Positions 1 through 11,229 of a stretch of DNA of 64,000 nucleotides are shown in pieces. The position numbers and the translations under genes were made by a program. The DNA is from Vespula vulgaris. Lineage: Eukaryota; Arthropoda; Insecta; Hymenoptera; Vespidae. Each line of letters opens with the position of its first letter. Position 1 is the stretch's first letter. The notes beneath the pieces are model-generated. The model had not been told where the DNA came from. It made no database searches and worked only from the letters and a program-made list of their open reading frames with translations. Location of the stretch: the NCBI RefSeq assembly GCF_905475345.1, contig NC_066599.1, positions 4,560,501 through 4,624,500 on the forward strand. Reading direction: 5' to 3'.

Positions 1-1816
1 GCATTAGATATTAAATGAGATTAAAAAAAAATTATACATTTTATATAATACGTGCAAAGGCAATGCAAAACAATTCGGAGACTGTCTCCATTGGCAATGC
101 ACAACTTCTATATTATCTATTTGTTTACAAGAACCTGTATCTTTTCTTTTTTTCTAATTCGAGCAAATTCGAATAATATTTTTTTATTTATTATTTAATA
201 TATGAGATTTATCACAGATAGATAGGATGCGAATGAGTTATAAGCTACTGAATGAAAGTCGAAATGCGCGCCAAATATTTTGATCGATGGATAGTTAAAA
301 GATTTTATGTAAAAGAAAATTTTGAATAGAAACGAGAGACGTATGTGACGTTGAAATCGTAAGAGAAATATTTTACACGTAGAAACGAAGAAAAAATGAA
401 AGCGAATGAATGAAAATGTTATTGATTTGACTGCCGAGGCATGCTTATCTTATATTTTTCTTATAAATACGCATTTAAATACTCTCTTGTAAATGTCTTT
501 CTCTAAATGTGTATACTAGAGATCGTTAAACAGAAAGTACATGATTTCAACGAATATTTTGGGAAATTTTCCAAAATGAATGAAAATAACTTAATAATAA
601 ACAACAGCGTTTTTGTGCTGCTGAATCATGAATACTTTAACGAAATAAGTTCCTGTAAATGTATTTTAGAAACGTCTGCAAGCAAAATTTAATAAATCGA
701 TATCTATAATATTAATTTCTATATGATAGAAAAAAAAATTCAAGTATTGTATCGAGCGTTATGTAGACGACGATCTTCATGAAAAAATCGTCGTTTTAAT
801 TTTATTGAGACTCTATTCGCACGATCGATAAAGACATAAAAAGAAAAGATATGTTACGAAAAGGAAAAAGTTAACTTCTATTTAAAAGAAGTTAATTTAA
901 ATTTGATAGATCACGAAGAAAAAGTAAACGACTTGATGTTAATATAGCAGAAATGTTGGCGCCTTTTTTAAAAGGCTTACACAAAAAGATATTTTTAAGT
1001 AAAAATAAAAAAGAAAAAATTCTGCTTATGCGGTTATTTTTAAAAAATAAGTGCAAATCATAAAAATTTTTGAACTATCGTCATAGTACTTCACAATTTC
1101 TTTTCAAACTTGTTCTCAAAAAAATCAACAGCGTTACTCTGTTATTGAGTTATCATTGTTAATACATACTTTGACACGTGCGCAATTACACGTCAGATTT
1201 CTTATATTCGAAATTTCTTTCAATTTTGTTTTATGACAATTGATATAATAATACAATCTCAATTTGCAATTAATATCATTAATTTTTCACGTACTGATCT
1301 AATTTGTTAAATTGTAAAATTATAATATTGGTGCTTTTTCAATGTAATTGAAGCAATAAAAATTTCTTATATAGAAAAATATTAATAAAATTCTTTTTGT
1401 TCTAAACTAATATTTTAATGAATGTTACGATATATGCTGGAATTTTATTGATATTTTTTATATTCTACAAAATTTTTTTATATTCTACAAAATTAATATT
1501 ATGATTATTTTATAATTCATATTTATTTAGTTATTTATTTATTCAAATAAACAATCGTTAAGAAGAAATAGAATATTACTTGCTTATCATCATAGATATT
1601 AAGAGTACCTGCGAAGTATTGTGTCGATTTAATTACAGGAAGCAAGACGACATTAAAAAATTTCGAAGAAAGTTCCTAGTATTTGATTTGCGGCATTGTC
1701 CATTATTTATAAAAATAAAAAAAATATATATTATATGTATACCTGTGCGAATACGTAATAATTATTATATATTATCGTTACTTTTACTTCTATCGTTTCT
1801 ATTACTATTCTATTAC

Positions 1817-1864
1817 TGGTTTTCCTTCTAATTCTTTTCCATTGGTTTTCCTTCTAATTCTTTT
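1817..1864. repeat. Two-copy tandem repeat, period 26 bp
   Basis: The 22-base unit starting at 1817 (TGGTTTTCCTTCTAATTC followed by T-rich sequence) recurs identically at 1843, so the period is 26 bp. It is a short local duplication in non-coding DNA. Confidence 0.75.
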
Positions 1865-2118
1865 TCATTGTTATCATTGTTATCGTTATTATTGGTTTAT
1901 CATTTATAATCATTCCGAGATTGTGGTTTCAATCATGTTTATCATCAAATTGCTGCGTATGAATGTATACATTACATGAAAAAAACATGCACAAAACAAA
2001 TAAGTGGCATGCCTTTAATAATATTGTAATGATATTCAGAGAATAATAAAGATGCGCGAAAAAATTTTCTGGTATATATACACGACGTATTTTATCATTC
2101 TATTTTTCATTCGTGTTT

Positions 2119-2123
<5 letters not shown>

Positions 2124-2149
<26 letters not shown>
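2124..2149. repeat. (TA)n microsatellite
   Basis: Uninterrupted TA dinucleotides in intergenic DNA about 1.2 kb upstream of Rac1. Confidence 0.85.
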
Positions 2150-2154
<5 letters not shown>

Positions 2155-2740
2155 TGTATGTATTACATCATGTACGTCATTGTCATAATTTTATAATGTA
2201 AAAGCGTGTAATTGGTAAGATGAAACAAAGTGAAAACAATTATCAAAGAAATAAATTAATTTCAAGTCACTACGTAAGGTACAATTTAAATTTGCCGCCA
2301 TAAACTTCCGCAAGGTTGTCTGTAGAGTATTATTGAGAAAGCGCGGAAAAATGAAATAACAAATGATACTCGACAATAATAATTCCATACATTGTAAACA
2401 TTATCGCAAAAAAGTCTGGATAAAAGTTAAAAGTAGAATATCGTAGAAACCAAATCTTCAACAACTTTAAAATACGATGCTTTAAAATAAAATAGCAAAA
2501 ATAAAATAATTTAAATTGTATCATAGTATCCAGTATTCAGTGAGTCAGCAATGTTTTCTATCGAAAGAACAATGTCCATGAATGTCATCGTTTCTCAGTA
2601 ATTTCCGCCATAACGATTATAAAAAAAAAAATATGTGATGACACATTGACAAATTTCCGGTCGTATTGTTTTCAAACTCATAAAAGAAAAAGAGAAAAAA
2701 AGAATTATTTGAAATAAAGAGTTTTGTCTGGATTGGTGAT

Positions 2741-3409
2741 AAGTCAAAAAAGAAATTTGTGATCACGATATCTCCCGCTGTGATCCTCGTCAAGTTGGAT
2801 AGTTTTCCTCTCCATAGTCTTAGCTCATCATATTACTCTCTCTTTTTCTCTCTCACACACTCCCTCTTTCCCCTTCTCTATCACTATATCCAATCTTCTT
2901 ATAACCTCGTGTGCGTTACTGCCTCTCTTTCTTACTCTCTGCTTCCCCCTCCGTTCTCCTGGATCGCCTCCCCACCTTCGAAGAAGCTTCATCGTATTCT
3001 CTAACGTTTCGAACCTCACTAGAATATATTTTCAGAACGCTTCAATTTGGTTAGCTGCATTATTTCCATTTCATCATACGTTTTATATATCTTCTCGCTT
3101 TGTTCGTACTTTTTTCCGTAATGTTATAACTTATCACTTTCCTTCTCTTTCCCCTTTTCCTCCTATATCGTTCTCAACAAGGTCCTCTCTCTCTCTCTCT
3201 CTCTCTCTCTGTCTTTTTCTCTCTCTCTCTCTCTATCTGTCTTCCTATATATCTATCTATCTCTATCCTTCCGTACGACGTACGCGTACGCACGCACACA
3301 CACGCACACAGTTATATACGTATACGTATACGGAGGTACCGGGTAAAGAATAATCGTCGCGCGACTTTACGTATTCTCGCGCATATTACGGACGTTTCCA
3401 GGTTCCAGG
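2741..3409 (+). promoter_or_regulatory. Rac1 5' flank and probable 5' UTR
   Basis: The region before the Rac1 start codon is markedly pyrimidine-rich (CT tracts around 3184-3234) and then turns into CA/CG-richer sequence (3275-3400) quite unlike the AT-rich DNA to its left. This change in composition is typical of insect promoter and leader regions. I cannot place the transcription start. Its role is inferred from position. Confidence 0.4.
3184..3234. repeat. (CT)n microsatellite in Rac1 leader/promoter
   Basis: Two CT runs separated by a short GTCTTTTT interruption, about 200 bp upstream of the Rac1 ATG. Pyrimidine (GAGA-type on the other strand) tracts of this kind are common in insect promoters. 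Confidence 0.8.
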
Positions 3410-4638
3410 ATGCAGGCTATCAAGTGCGTGGTTGTCGGTGACGGGTACGTATATATATCTTTTCAAACAGAATCAAAAAAATGGGTCGTAAGGTCGTTAT
3501 TACAAAGGGTAATAACAAACAGGTCAAACCCATAAACGATGACGATGAGTTGTTACCTCAGTGGCTCAGCCTCTTTCCAGCTTGTTCACCTCGAAATTCT
3601 AAAAGCCCATTTCTCAATGTATTTCATGAGTTCACCACGCCCGTGAGCTCATTGAACATGTTTTTACGTTTTATAGATAAAATCGTTCGGTCGGATTCCT
3701 ATCCTATCGAATGAAAAAATTTCTAAGCGAAATGTGTATCACGCCTATAGATTACGTATCGAGGACAAATCGCTTATTTAGCATTTCGCTCGAGACAACA
3801 TAGACGTTAATATAATTAAGATTTCTCTGAATTTATCATTTAAACGTTATTCTTTTCAAAGGGAGAATTAATGGAAGAACATTAGAAAAATTTGATTACT
3901 TGAAATATCATAGGACCCATATTATCATATAATACACATTTTATTTTCAAAGCAATGGAACAACTAATAATCATCGTATATTCATTGTATTTGTAACTAC
4001 AGAGCTGTGGGTAAAACGTGTCTCTTGATAAGCTATACCACCAATGCATTCCCGGGAGAATATATCCCAACGGTATTTGACAACTATTCTGCGAACGTGA
4101 TGGTGGATGGAAAGCCCATTAACCTAGGTTTATGGGATACTGCTGGTCAGGAAGATTATGACAGATTAAGACCACTATCCTATCCACAGACAGATGTATT
4201 TTTAATTTGTTTCTCGTTGGTAAATCCTGCAAGTTTTGAGAATGTTCGTGCTAAATGGTATCCAGAAGTACGTCATCACTGTCCTGCCACTCCAATCATT
4301 TTGGTAGGCACTAAATTGGATCTTCGTGAAGACAAAGAAACTATTGAGCGTCTTAAAGATAAGAAATTGGCACCTATTACTTATCCTCAGGTATGTAAAT
4401 TAAGCTTGTGTTAAACTCAATATTTGAATATTTGAATCGTTGGCATGTATTATTGTTATCATGTTGATTTCATTATTTTTAGGGTTTGGCAATGGCAAAA
4501 GAGATAGGTGCTGTTAAATATTTAGAGTGTTCTGCTTTAACGCAGAAAGGTTTGAAGACTGTTTTCGATGAAGCTATTCGTGCTGTTTTATGTCCTGTTC
4601 TTCAGGTTAAACCAAAACGCAGATGTTTCCTTCTATAA
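3410..4638 (+). CDS. Rac1: Rac1-type Rho-family small GTPase
   Basis: Three coding exons: 3410-3444, 4003-4390 and 4483-4638, giving 192 residues, the normal Rac length. The protein starts MQAIKCVVVGDG and carries the P-loop GDGAVGKT (residues 10-17), the Rac switch I/effector stretch, DTAGQ (57-61), the TKLD guanine-specificity motif (115-118) and ECSALTQ. It ends KPKRRCFLL, a polybasic tail plus a CaaX box whose final Leu predicts geranylgeranylation. Known role: a membrane-bound molecular switch driving actin remodelling through WAVE and PAK. The first exon is only 35 nt and ends inside the P-loop Gly codon, followed by a 558 bp intron. Every motif is intact, so this is a functional gene. 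Rac1 and Rac2 paralogues are near-identical in insects; I chose Rac1 as the usual name. Confidence 0.96.
3445..4002 (+). other. Rac1 intron 1
   Basis: A 558 bp intron with a strong GTACGT donor and CAG acceptor. It contains one 77-codon open frame (3481-3714) of fairly balanced composition that does not join either flanking exon in frame; I do not regard it as an exon. Confidence 0.85.
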
Positions 4639-6245
4639 TATTAATTGTTATCCTTTGCCTAATGGTCTGGAGTTCATCGAGCATATTACCATTTCATCTC
4701 CAGCCTGTCAATTTCAATTGAATCACTACAAGTTACCGATCTTCGACCCCATAGTGCAGTTTGTGTCCAGCTCTCATAGACTGACAACAGCTGCCATGAA
4801 AACGCACAAATATCAATTTGGTGATTCTTGTACTAAAAGATTAAACTACCATTGTGGACAAAATTTACATTAATTGGAAATGCAAACTTATGCTGTTATC
4901 TCTGGTACCAAAATTGAAAAGATCCAAGCACTTGTTTCTTGTGCCGATCATACAAATTTCCAGTCTAAGCTTTAATCTCGTAACAAAGAGAAGAATAAGT
5001 AGGCTGGTATTCTAGATAAACAAAGTATAAAAGATGCCGAAAGAAGAACTGATTCTGTACAGTATGCTAAAGTGTGTTATTAATATTATGATTAATAATT
5101 ATATATAAAGGGTAAAATACAAACATTGCTATGTAATTATACAAGAGCCCAGAAATCGAATATTAATCAGCTTAATCAAACGGGAGAGTGATCCATGTAT
5201 AGTTTGCAGCTGTATATACACATAAAAAAATAAAAGAAATCTTTAGAATCTTATCTTTATAAGAGAATATATGTTAGCATGATCCATTGATCATAGATAT
5301 ATTATGTTACTGCTACATAAATTTAGCTAGATTGATTTCTCACTTTATATATTGTTTTAGTCAAATTTTGAATATTATTACATTAAAAAATAATTAGCCG
5401 TAAGAAAATATTTTTAAAATGATATCTTAAATTCATGGAGATTTTGTATATATATATAAAGTCAGATCTCTCTCTATATATAAAACTTGAATTGCTATGT
5501 AATCGTAATACCATATGCAATTGCAAACCATGGAAGATGCCACACCTTTTTAATTAAACTGATCAACATTTCTCTATATATATATATCAGAGTTTAAAAC
5601 AGACAATTGTATAAGTTTTTGGTGTATATGATATGAGTATGTATGTAAAATCGATTTATTACATTCTCTGCTTCCTTGTGCTGTTTTGTTTACAGTTTTA
5701 CTGTAGAATTTGTTATTAGTACGCACAGTACATCGTCTTGATGTGGGCTGTCTTGCATACCAGCCAAACATTAGAGATACATACAATTAAATGAAAGAAG
5801 CAGAGGATAAGTGTATGCAAAATAAAATGCAGTATAAATGATTGAGTGTATGGCAGGTATGTTAATTGTGTGATAAAAAGGGAGCATGAATGTGTAAGCA
5901 TAGAAGAAGAAAAAAACAAATCTATAGCAAATAATTGTACATAAATGCTGAAGTTCAAATGTATTCCTATTATTATCACTTATGTGTATAAGTCACTGAT
6001 CGAATCTAAATCGAACGTTACTTGTTTTTTTATATATATATTATAAATATATATAAAACGGCTGGATCAAGATCTATATTCGAACGTCGTAAAAAGTCTA
6101 CTAACCTGTACAATCTGTCAGGTGGAATTAGGATTCGGTCCATGAAAAAAAAAACCATAAATACTGTAACTAAATATGCTTTATTAAATGGGTGTTTATT
6201 AAGCATCTTTCCATCTTGTTCAACTATGTTCTTTGTAATCCTATT
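4639..6245. other. Rac1 3' UTR and tail-to-tail spacer with Exo70
   Basis: The sequence between the convergent Rac1 and Exo70 stop codons is non-coding. The first few hundred bases (to about 5000) are less AT-rich and probably belong to the Rac1 3' UTR. Several AATAAA-like signals follow, and 5440-5600 and 6020-6055 are TA-rich. The Exo70 3' UTR must come from the right-hand part. The exact polyadenylation sites are not determined. Confidence 0.5.
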
Positions 6246-8764
6246 TTATGCCGACGCATCAAAGAAAGTATTTATTAGAGATTTAACTTGTTCTGGTGTA
6301 TATTTGACGTATTTTCCTGGATTTTTTGAGAAAGATACTCCACGATATTTGTTATAAAAAGCAGTGTACAAGGGAACGATAGCTTGTTCAAGTTCTTTAC
6401 GTATCTCTTCTCGTAAACGTCCATCAGGTACAGAATAAGAGCGTTGACATTTAGCAAGCTCTTCCAGTTCCCTTGTAAATCCTAAGAACTTCTCTTTGAG
6501 TATTTTAGAACCAGGTTCTGTAAAAAGAAACAAAGTGTAATTTAATCAAATTTATAAAATCGTAGCTATCAATTTATATATTAAATTAAAAACCTGGTTC
6601 ATCGGATGAATGTTCAAGAAAACCACGAGCTTTAACAAGCGTTGTAGAGACATAATTGGACTTATCTTTGAGAAGTAAATCAACGTAAGTTTGTTCGATA
6701 GTTGGTTCTGCTAATAGCAAAAGTTCCATTAGAGAACTGCGACGTAAAGCATTTACAACATAGTTATGATTGTTTAAACGAAAAAGCGCTCGCAATGAAG
6801 GATCAGAATACGATGCATCACTTTTGCTGACTAATGCTAAGTTCAATTGTGCTAAGACCTTTTCTGTAATAATGTAAAGTCATTAATTATGTTTAATTGT
6901 ATAGTTGTTGCAATTAAAATTAGAGTAATACTAACTAATATAAATGCCAAGTACAATTTTATGTGCATTTTCTGTTTGTTTTGCAGAAGATGGAATAACA
7001 GATTCCACATCTGCGTTACGTCGAAGAACAGTTCCTGCAGTGTCTGCATATTCAGCTAATTGTTCTAGAAAAACTAAGACATTGCTTGTACCTTCCGCTA
7101 CAGTACCATCTTTAGGTAAAATTGCACTGGATTCATTTCTGACACTTTCTGCGAAATCTTCTAAAGCTTTAGCTCCCTAAAAAATATTCTTATTATTAGT
7201 ACAAATAAGAGGTTCTTGATAGCATATCAAGGATAGATCTTCTAAGAATAGATATTTCAACGTACTGTTCCGTTCAATGCATTGAGTACAGAGGCAAATT
7301 TAGATCTAAGGGCATAATCACATCCTTCTACTGCCCTCTCTAAATCTGGCTTAAGTTCTCCAAGATGTTTCAAAATTGGAAAAACGACCAGAACTGCAGA
7401 AAAATCACGTCTTGCGATACATCGTTTAGCCCTTGTTGCAATACTTTCTCCATCGTGAGCCACAAGATCCATAGCATTGCGTACCGTAGCTTCAAGTACT
7501 TGAAGTTGTAAAGAAGGTGGCAGAATTCTACTAACCAACGAGCGTTCTGCTTGCATAAGTTTATGGAGTCCTGCAGTTAATAAAAGATAATTTTCCATTT
7601 CCTGCTCATCCGGTGCTACATCTTCTATTGAATATCCAGATAGTTGTGGTTGTGGTTTCCTTGATGCAGTTAAAGATAGACCAAATCCGGTAGTTTGTGA
7701 TGCTCTAAATAACATTTTACTTGCTTTCTTTTCAAGTGCGTGTTGTAATCTTCGCGATGCCCATCTTCCTGTTGTTTCTTGAGTACCACTTGAATGACGA
7801 TTAGCAAATTTGGCTCTCTAAAAGCATTTGAGGATATAAATAATTGATAATTATTGTATAAAATGTCACTAGAATTTAAATCATAATTTTACATTAATGG
7901 ATTTACCGGCATTGGGCTGCCTGCATGTGTGCTTCCTCCACTTGCACTTCTCTGATGTTCTTTAAGTAACTGTAAAGATCGAAGGACAATACTAGAACGT
8001 ACAGAAGCATAAATTTTTGCATGTTTATGTTGACCTCTTTCTTCTAACCAACCAGCAATTTTAAGTAAATCATCCATGACAGCTTCTGGTAATTGACATA
8101 ATGACTGCGGGGCGTCTTCTCCGCTCGTATCCTCGTCAGAACCAATGAGATCCAAAAGAATAATTGGTAAAATAGGTTTACTTTGTCTGGTCAAAATATC
8201 ATGAAATTCTGTGTACAAAGCTTCTAATCCAATGGCAAATAAACTTGTAACATTCTCTAATTCCACAGAACTTGGATTATTTTTTTGAAAATATCGTTGA
8301 GCATTGTATAAACGATTCATAGCGTCAAGAAAATTGCTTAAACCTGCAGAACTACTAGGTCCATTACGTATTGACTTTTCTACTTCTTGACATACGCCAT
8401 AATATCCGATAGCATGATCTAATATACTAAGTGTTTTTTCTATATCTATAATAAATATAAATATAAACATTATAGATTAACTGATAATAACAAATAAAAA
8501 TATTTATTGAATTTGTTTTCAAAGGGCATACATACTATGTTGTTGGGATTGTAAATTTCCAGTTTCATTATAAACAGGAAGTATGGTACGCCGTAAAGTA
8601 GCCAAACGTTGTTCCAAAGAGGAAAGTATTCCAAGAACACCACTTGTTAGTTTTCGACTTCGTTCTTCTGCTTCTTTCAATGCTTCTAAAGCTGCATTTT
8701 CTGATTCCAATTTACATTGTATTTCGAATCTTCGTTCAGAAGTATCATTTAAAGTAGTATGCAT
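6246..8764 (-). CDS. Exo70: Exocyst complex component Exo70 (EXOC7)
   Basis: Six exons on the minus strand: 8764-8536, 8445-7907, 7817-7266, 7176-6936, 6863-6594 and 6517-6246, for 700 residues, close to animal Exo70. The N-terminus is a predicted coiled coil (ERRFEIQCKLESENAALEAL, then ILSSLEQRLATLRRTILPVY), followed by NIEKTLSILDHAIGYY, which matches the family. The C-terminal region has GAKALEDFAESVRN, KDGTV and the conserved ending YKYTPEQV-like, then FFDASA. Known role: Exo70 binds PI(4,5)P2 through its basic C-terminal rods and tethers secretory vesicles to the plasma membrane together with Sec3; Rho-family GTPases act upstream. The start was chosen as the first Met before the conserved coiled coil. 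All exon phases close. The gene lies tail to tail with Rac1 and head to head with lingerer. Confidence 0.95.
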
Positions 8765-8816
8765 TTTTGCTTTGATATTGTTGTTCTTCTAAGATGTACA
8801 AATTATTTTGTCATTG

Positions 8817-8891
8817 ATATTATTATTATCATTATTACTATTATTACTATTATTATTATTGTTGTTGTTGTTGTTGTTGTTGTTATTATTT
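8817..8891. repeat. (ATT)n then (TTG)n triplet repeats
   Basis: A run of ATT/ACT triplets passes into about eight TTG triplets and back to ATT, just upstream of the Exo70 start codon. It lies in non-coding leader or promoter DNA. Confidence 0.8.
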
Positions 8892-9645
8892 ATAAGCATT
8901 ATTCTTAATTAAAAAATCAATGAAATCTGTCAAATTAGAAATCAGATTCATTTCACCGTTTGCATCAGATCTGCTATTTTCAGAAGAAATATAAAGCACG
9001 TCATCCTGAATTCATGAAATGGAACGTTACCGTCAGCGCCAACGCGTCAATGCGCTAAATGCATCAAATAGAATATACTTTCAGGTACGTTTTAAATGAA
9101 ACGTGCTCTTTCGATTTTCTTCCAACCAAACCAAAGAAATATTGAATCAATTTTAAGATAGTAATAACAAGGTGATTGACCTTATCGCTCGTTTACCAAA
9201 TATTTTGACAAATCAGAAAAAGAGATTTATATAAAATTAATTTGATTGGATAGATTTACAAGACATCTGTTCATTGGTCAACTTTTTCAGTGTAAGTAAC
9301 ATATAAGATTGATTGAAAAATACTAGCAGATCTCGAAAAAGGTGAAAAAAGGAGAAAGCAAAAAGCATTATTGACAAATAAATGAATTTTTCATAAAGTA
9401 TTTTTAAAAATTAATCTCACAATGGAAAAAGCAATTTTAATATGTCCCTCGATGTTGAACGTTTCTATAGGGTAGTACAAAAAACGGTTAAACGTTCAAA
9501 AAATCAAGTTTAAAAAATATGGGAACATTTTGAAAATGTAAGTTACCAAACATAATCATACTAGTCGAAATTGGTCAGGCATGCTCTGTCATACGAAACC
9601 TCCTAGGCAAAGGTGGTGCTGTTCGACGAAAGAGGGGGGGAACCG

Positions 9646-9659
9646 CGGTCACGTGACCG
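9646..9659. promoter_or_regulatory. 14-bp perfect palindrome with CACGTG E-box (CLEAR-like)
   Basis: CGGTCACGTGACCG reads the same on both strands and contains GTCACGTGAC, the consensus described for MITF/TFE (CLEAR) binding. It sits in the GC-rich island upstream of lingerer. Binding is inferred from the motif only. Confidence 0.5.
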
Positions 9660-11229
9660 AGCTGCGTTTTGAGCGCACTAACCAGGTACGAGTGAATTCG
9701 TTGTTTTTTTCGTGTTTTTTCGCGCGCCGCGGCCGAAAAAGCCGAGGCGTCGTGAATTCCGCTTATTTCTGCCTTTGCACGCGCCCCCAAGGACGCGAAC
9801 GACCTTCGTAATAACCGTGAGTTACACGCAAATATTTAGACTGAACCTTCTTACGGGCAATCCATCGATGCTTCGATGCGACGATGGTTGACAAGCCTTC
9901 CTCGCAGATCCAGAAATGGCGTCTCCCGTGCACATGGTCTACTAAAAGCGTATGACTTTGTTGTCGCCGTTACGGAATTTACAATCTTAATGAAAACGTT
10001 TGTGCCTGTCTCTACTACAATCTTGAGTGATAGTTCTTCCACAAGCTGCTGCCCCCAAGTCGAGGATGTACCAGACGGAATGTCTTTTGTGCTATTCCTC
10101 GTAATCGTTCTCGCATAATCGCCACTTATGTCAAAATCTTTTTCTTCTGGTATTCTTCCATCAATCGTGATAAATCAGTGTGTTTCGTAATATTCTTTGA
10201 AATTTTCATATTCTTAGTACCGTTCGACCTCACTGCAGGATGCCCCATCATCTTAGAGAAGAATCTCAAGAATATTTCTACAATATGATCGTGTTACTGG
10301 CCATTTGAACGCACACGTTGATCGTTCCATTGTTCCTTGAAATTTTATTCCTTGATTATATAATATTTGGGTCTTTAAGATTTGTTCCAAGATGAATATT
10401 ATTTGGCTATCCTAACCTTCTATGGTTTAAGCATTTAACGAATGAATTTATTGCAGATCTTTATTATGCTAATACCTCTAATCTTACCTTGTGAGATTGT
10501 TTTAATGAAAACTATCGTTCAAGTTTTTTCTTTTTGGGATATAGACATGTGATTGAAACTCTAAGTATAGTTGTTTTAGCGACTTTCCAATTTATATTTT
10601 TTAAATTACAGCATGCGAAGCGTTTTGTTTTCAAATATTTTTCTATTACAGTGTGTATATACTCTTGTTTAAGTGTTACATTAGATATTATTTTTATTTA
10701 TCGTTTATGATATAGATTTATAACTCCTATTCTATTCATGTATACACTACATTTGTATACTTATAATGAATGTAGTTCACATTCGAAATTAACACATATT
10801 GTATCTCATTATAGAATTATAATTTGTTAAATATATTTGTTTATTAACTTTTAACATATTTAATAATGGTTTAAAAAAGTATCTGTTCTATATTTTATAT
10901 ATATTTAAATAATGTAAAAAACTTTGTTACTTTATATATCTATTTATTTATTTCTGGATATTATGATACATTATTTACTAGATAAATTAAAATGTTGTTA
11001 TTTCAAACAATTTTTGTATTCAAATAACAACAAAATCTATTATTATTAATTTGATAATATTGAGAGATGTTTCTTTTGAATAATAATTTAAAACATGTAT
11101 AATAAGGCTTTATAATATCTTTCCTCATATAGATATTCCATATATTGTTGTTTTTTGTTACAGATTGTAAATAGAGAGTGTATATAGAGTGATAGGTGAG
11201 TGAGATAGTGTGTGGAGCTATATTTGGCA

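Larger units (their letters stand above)
1..2740. other. AT-rich intergenic region, no gene seen
   Basis: No open frame here has convincing amino-acid composition or splice structure. The longest (1580-1831, 83 codons) is Leu/Ile/Phe-rich translation of AT-rich DNA. There is a (TA)n tract at 2124-2149 and a short tandem duplication at 1817-1864. It may hold the 3' UTR of a gene left of the window or distal Rac1 regulatory DNA; I see nothing that decides this. Confidence 0.6.
8765..11229. promoter_or_regulatory. Divergent promoter region Exo70 / lingerer
   Basis: A 2.5 kb gap between two divergent start codons. The part next to Exo70 holds ATT/TTG triplet repeats. A conspicuous GC-rich island (about 9575-9830) carries a perfect E-box palindrome at 9646-9659 and ends with a good donor (CCAGGTACGAG, near 9684). 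This suggests a non-coding first exon of lingerer there, spliced to about 11163 (TTGTTACAG acceptor) and leading to the ATG at 11230. The long putative intron (about 9685-11162) shows no coding. The first-exon model is inference; the composition change and the palindrome are seen. Confidence 0.4.
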
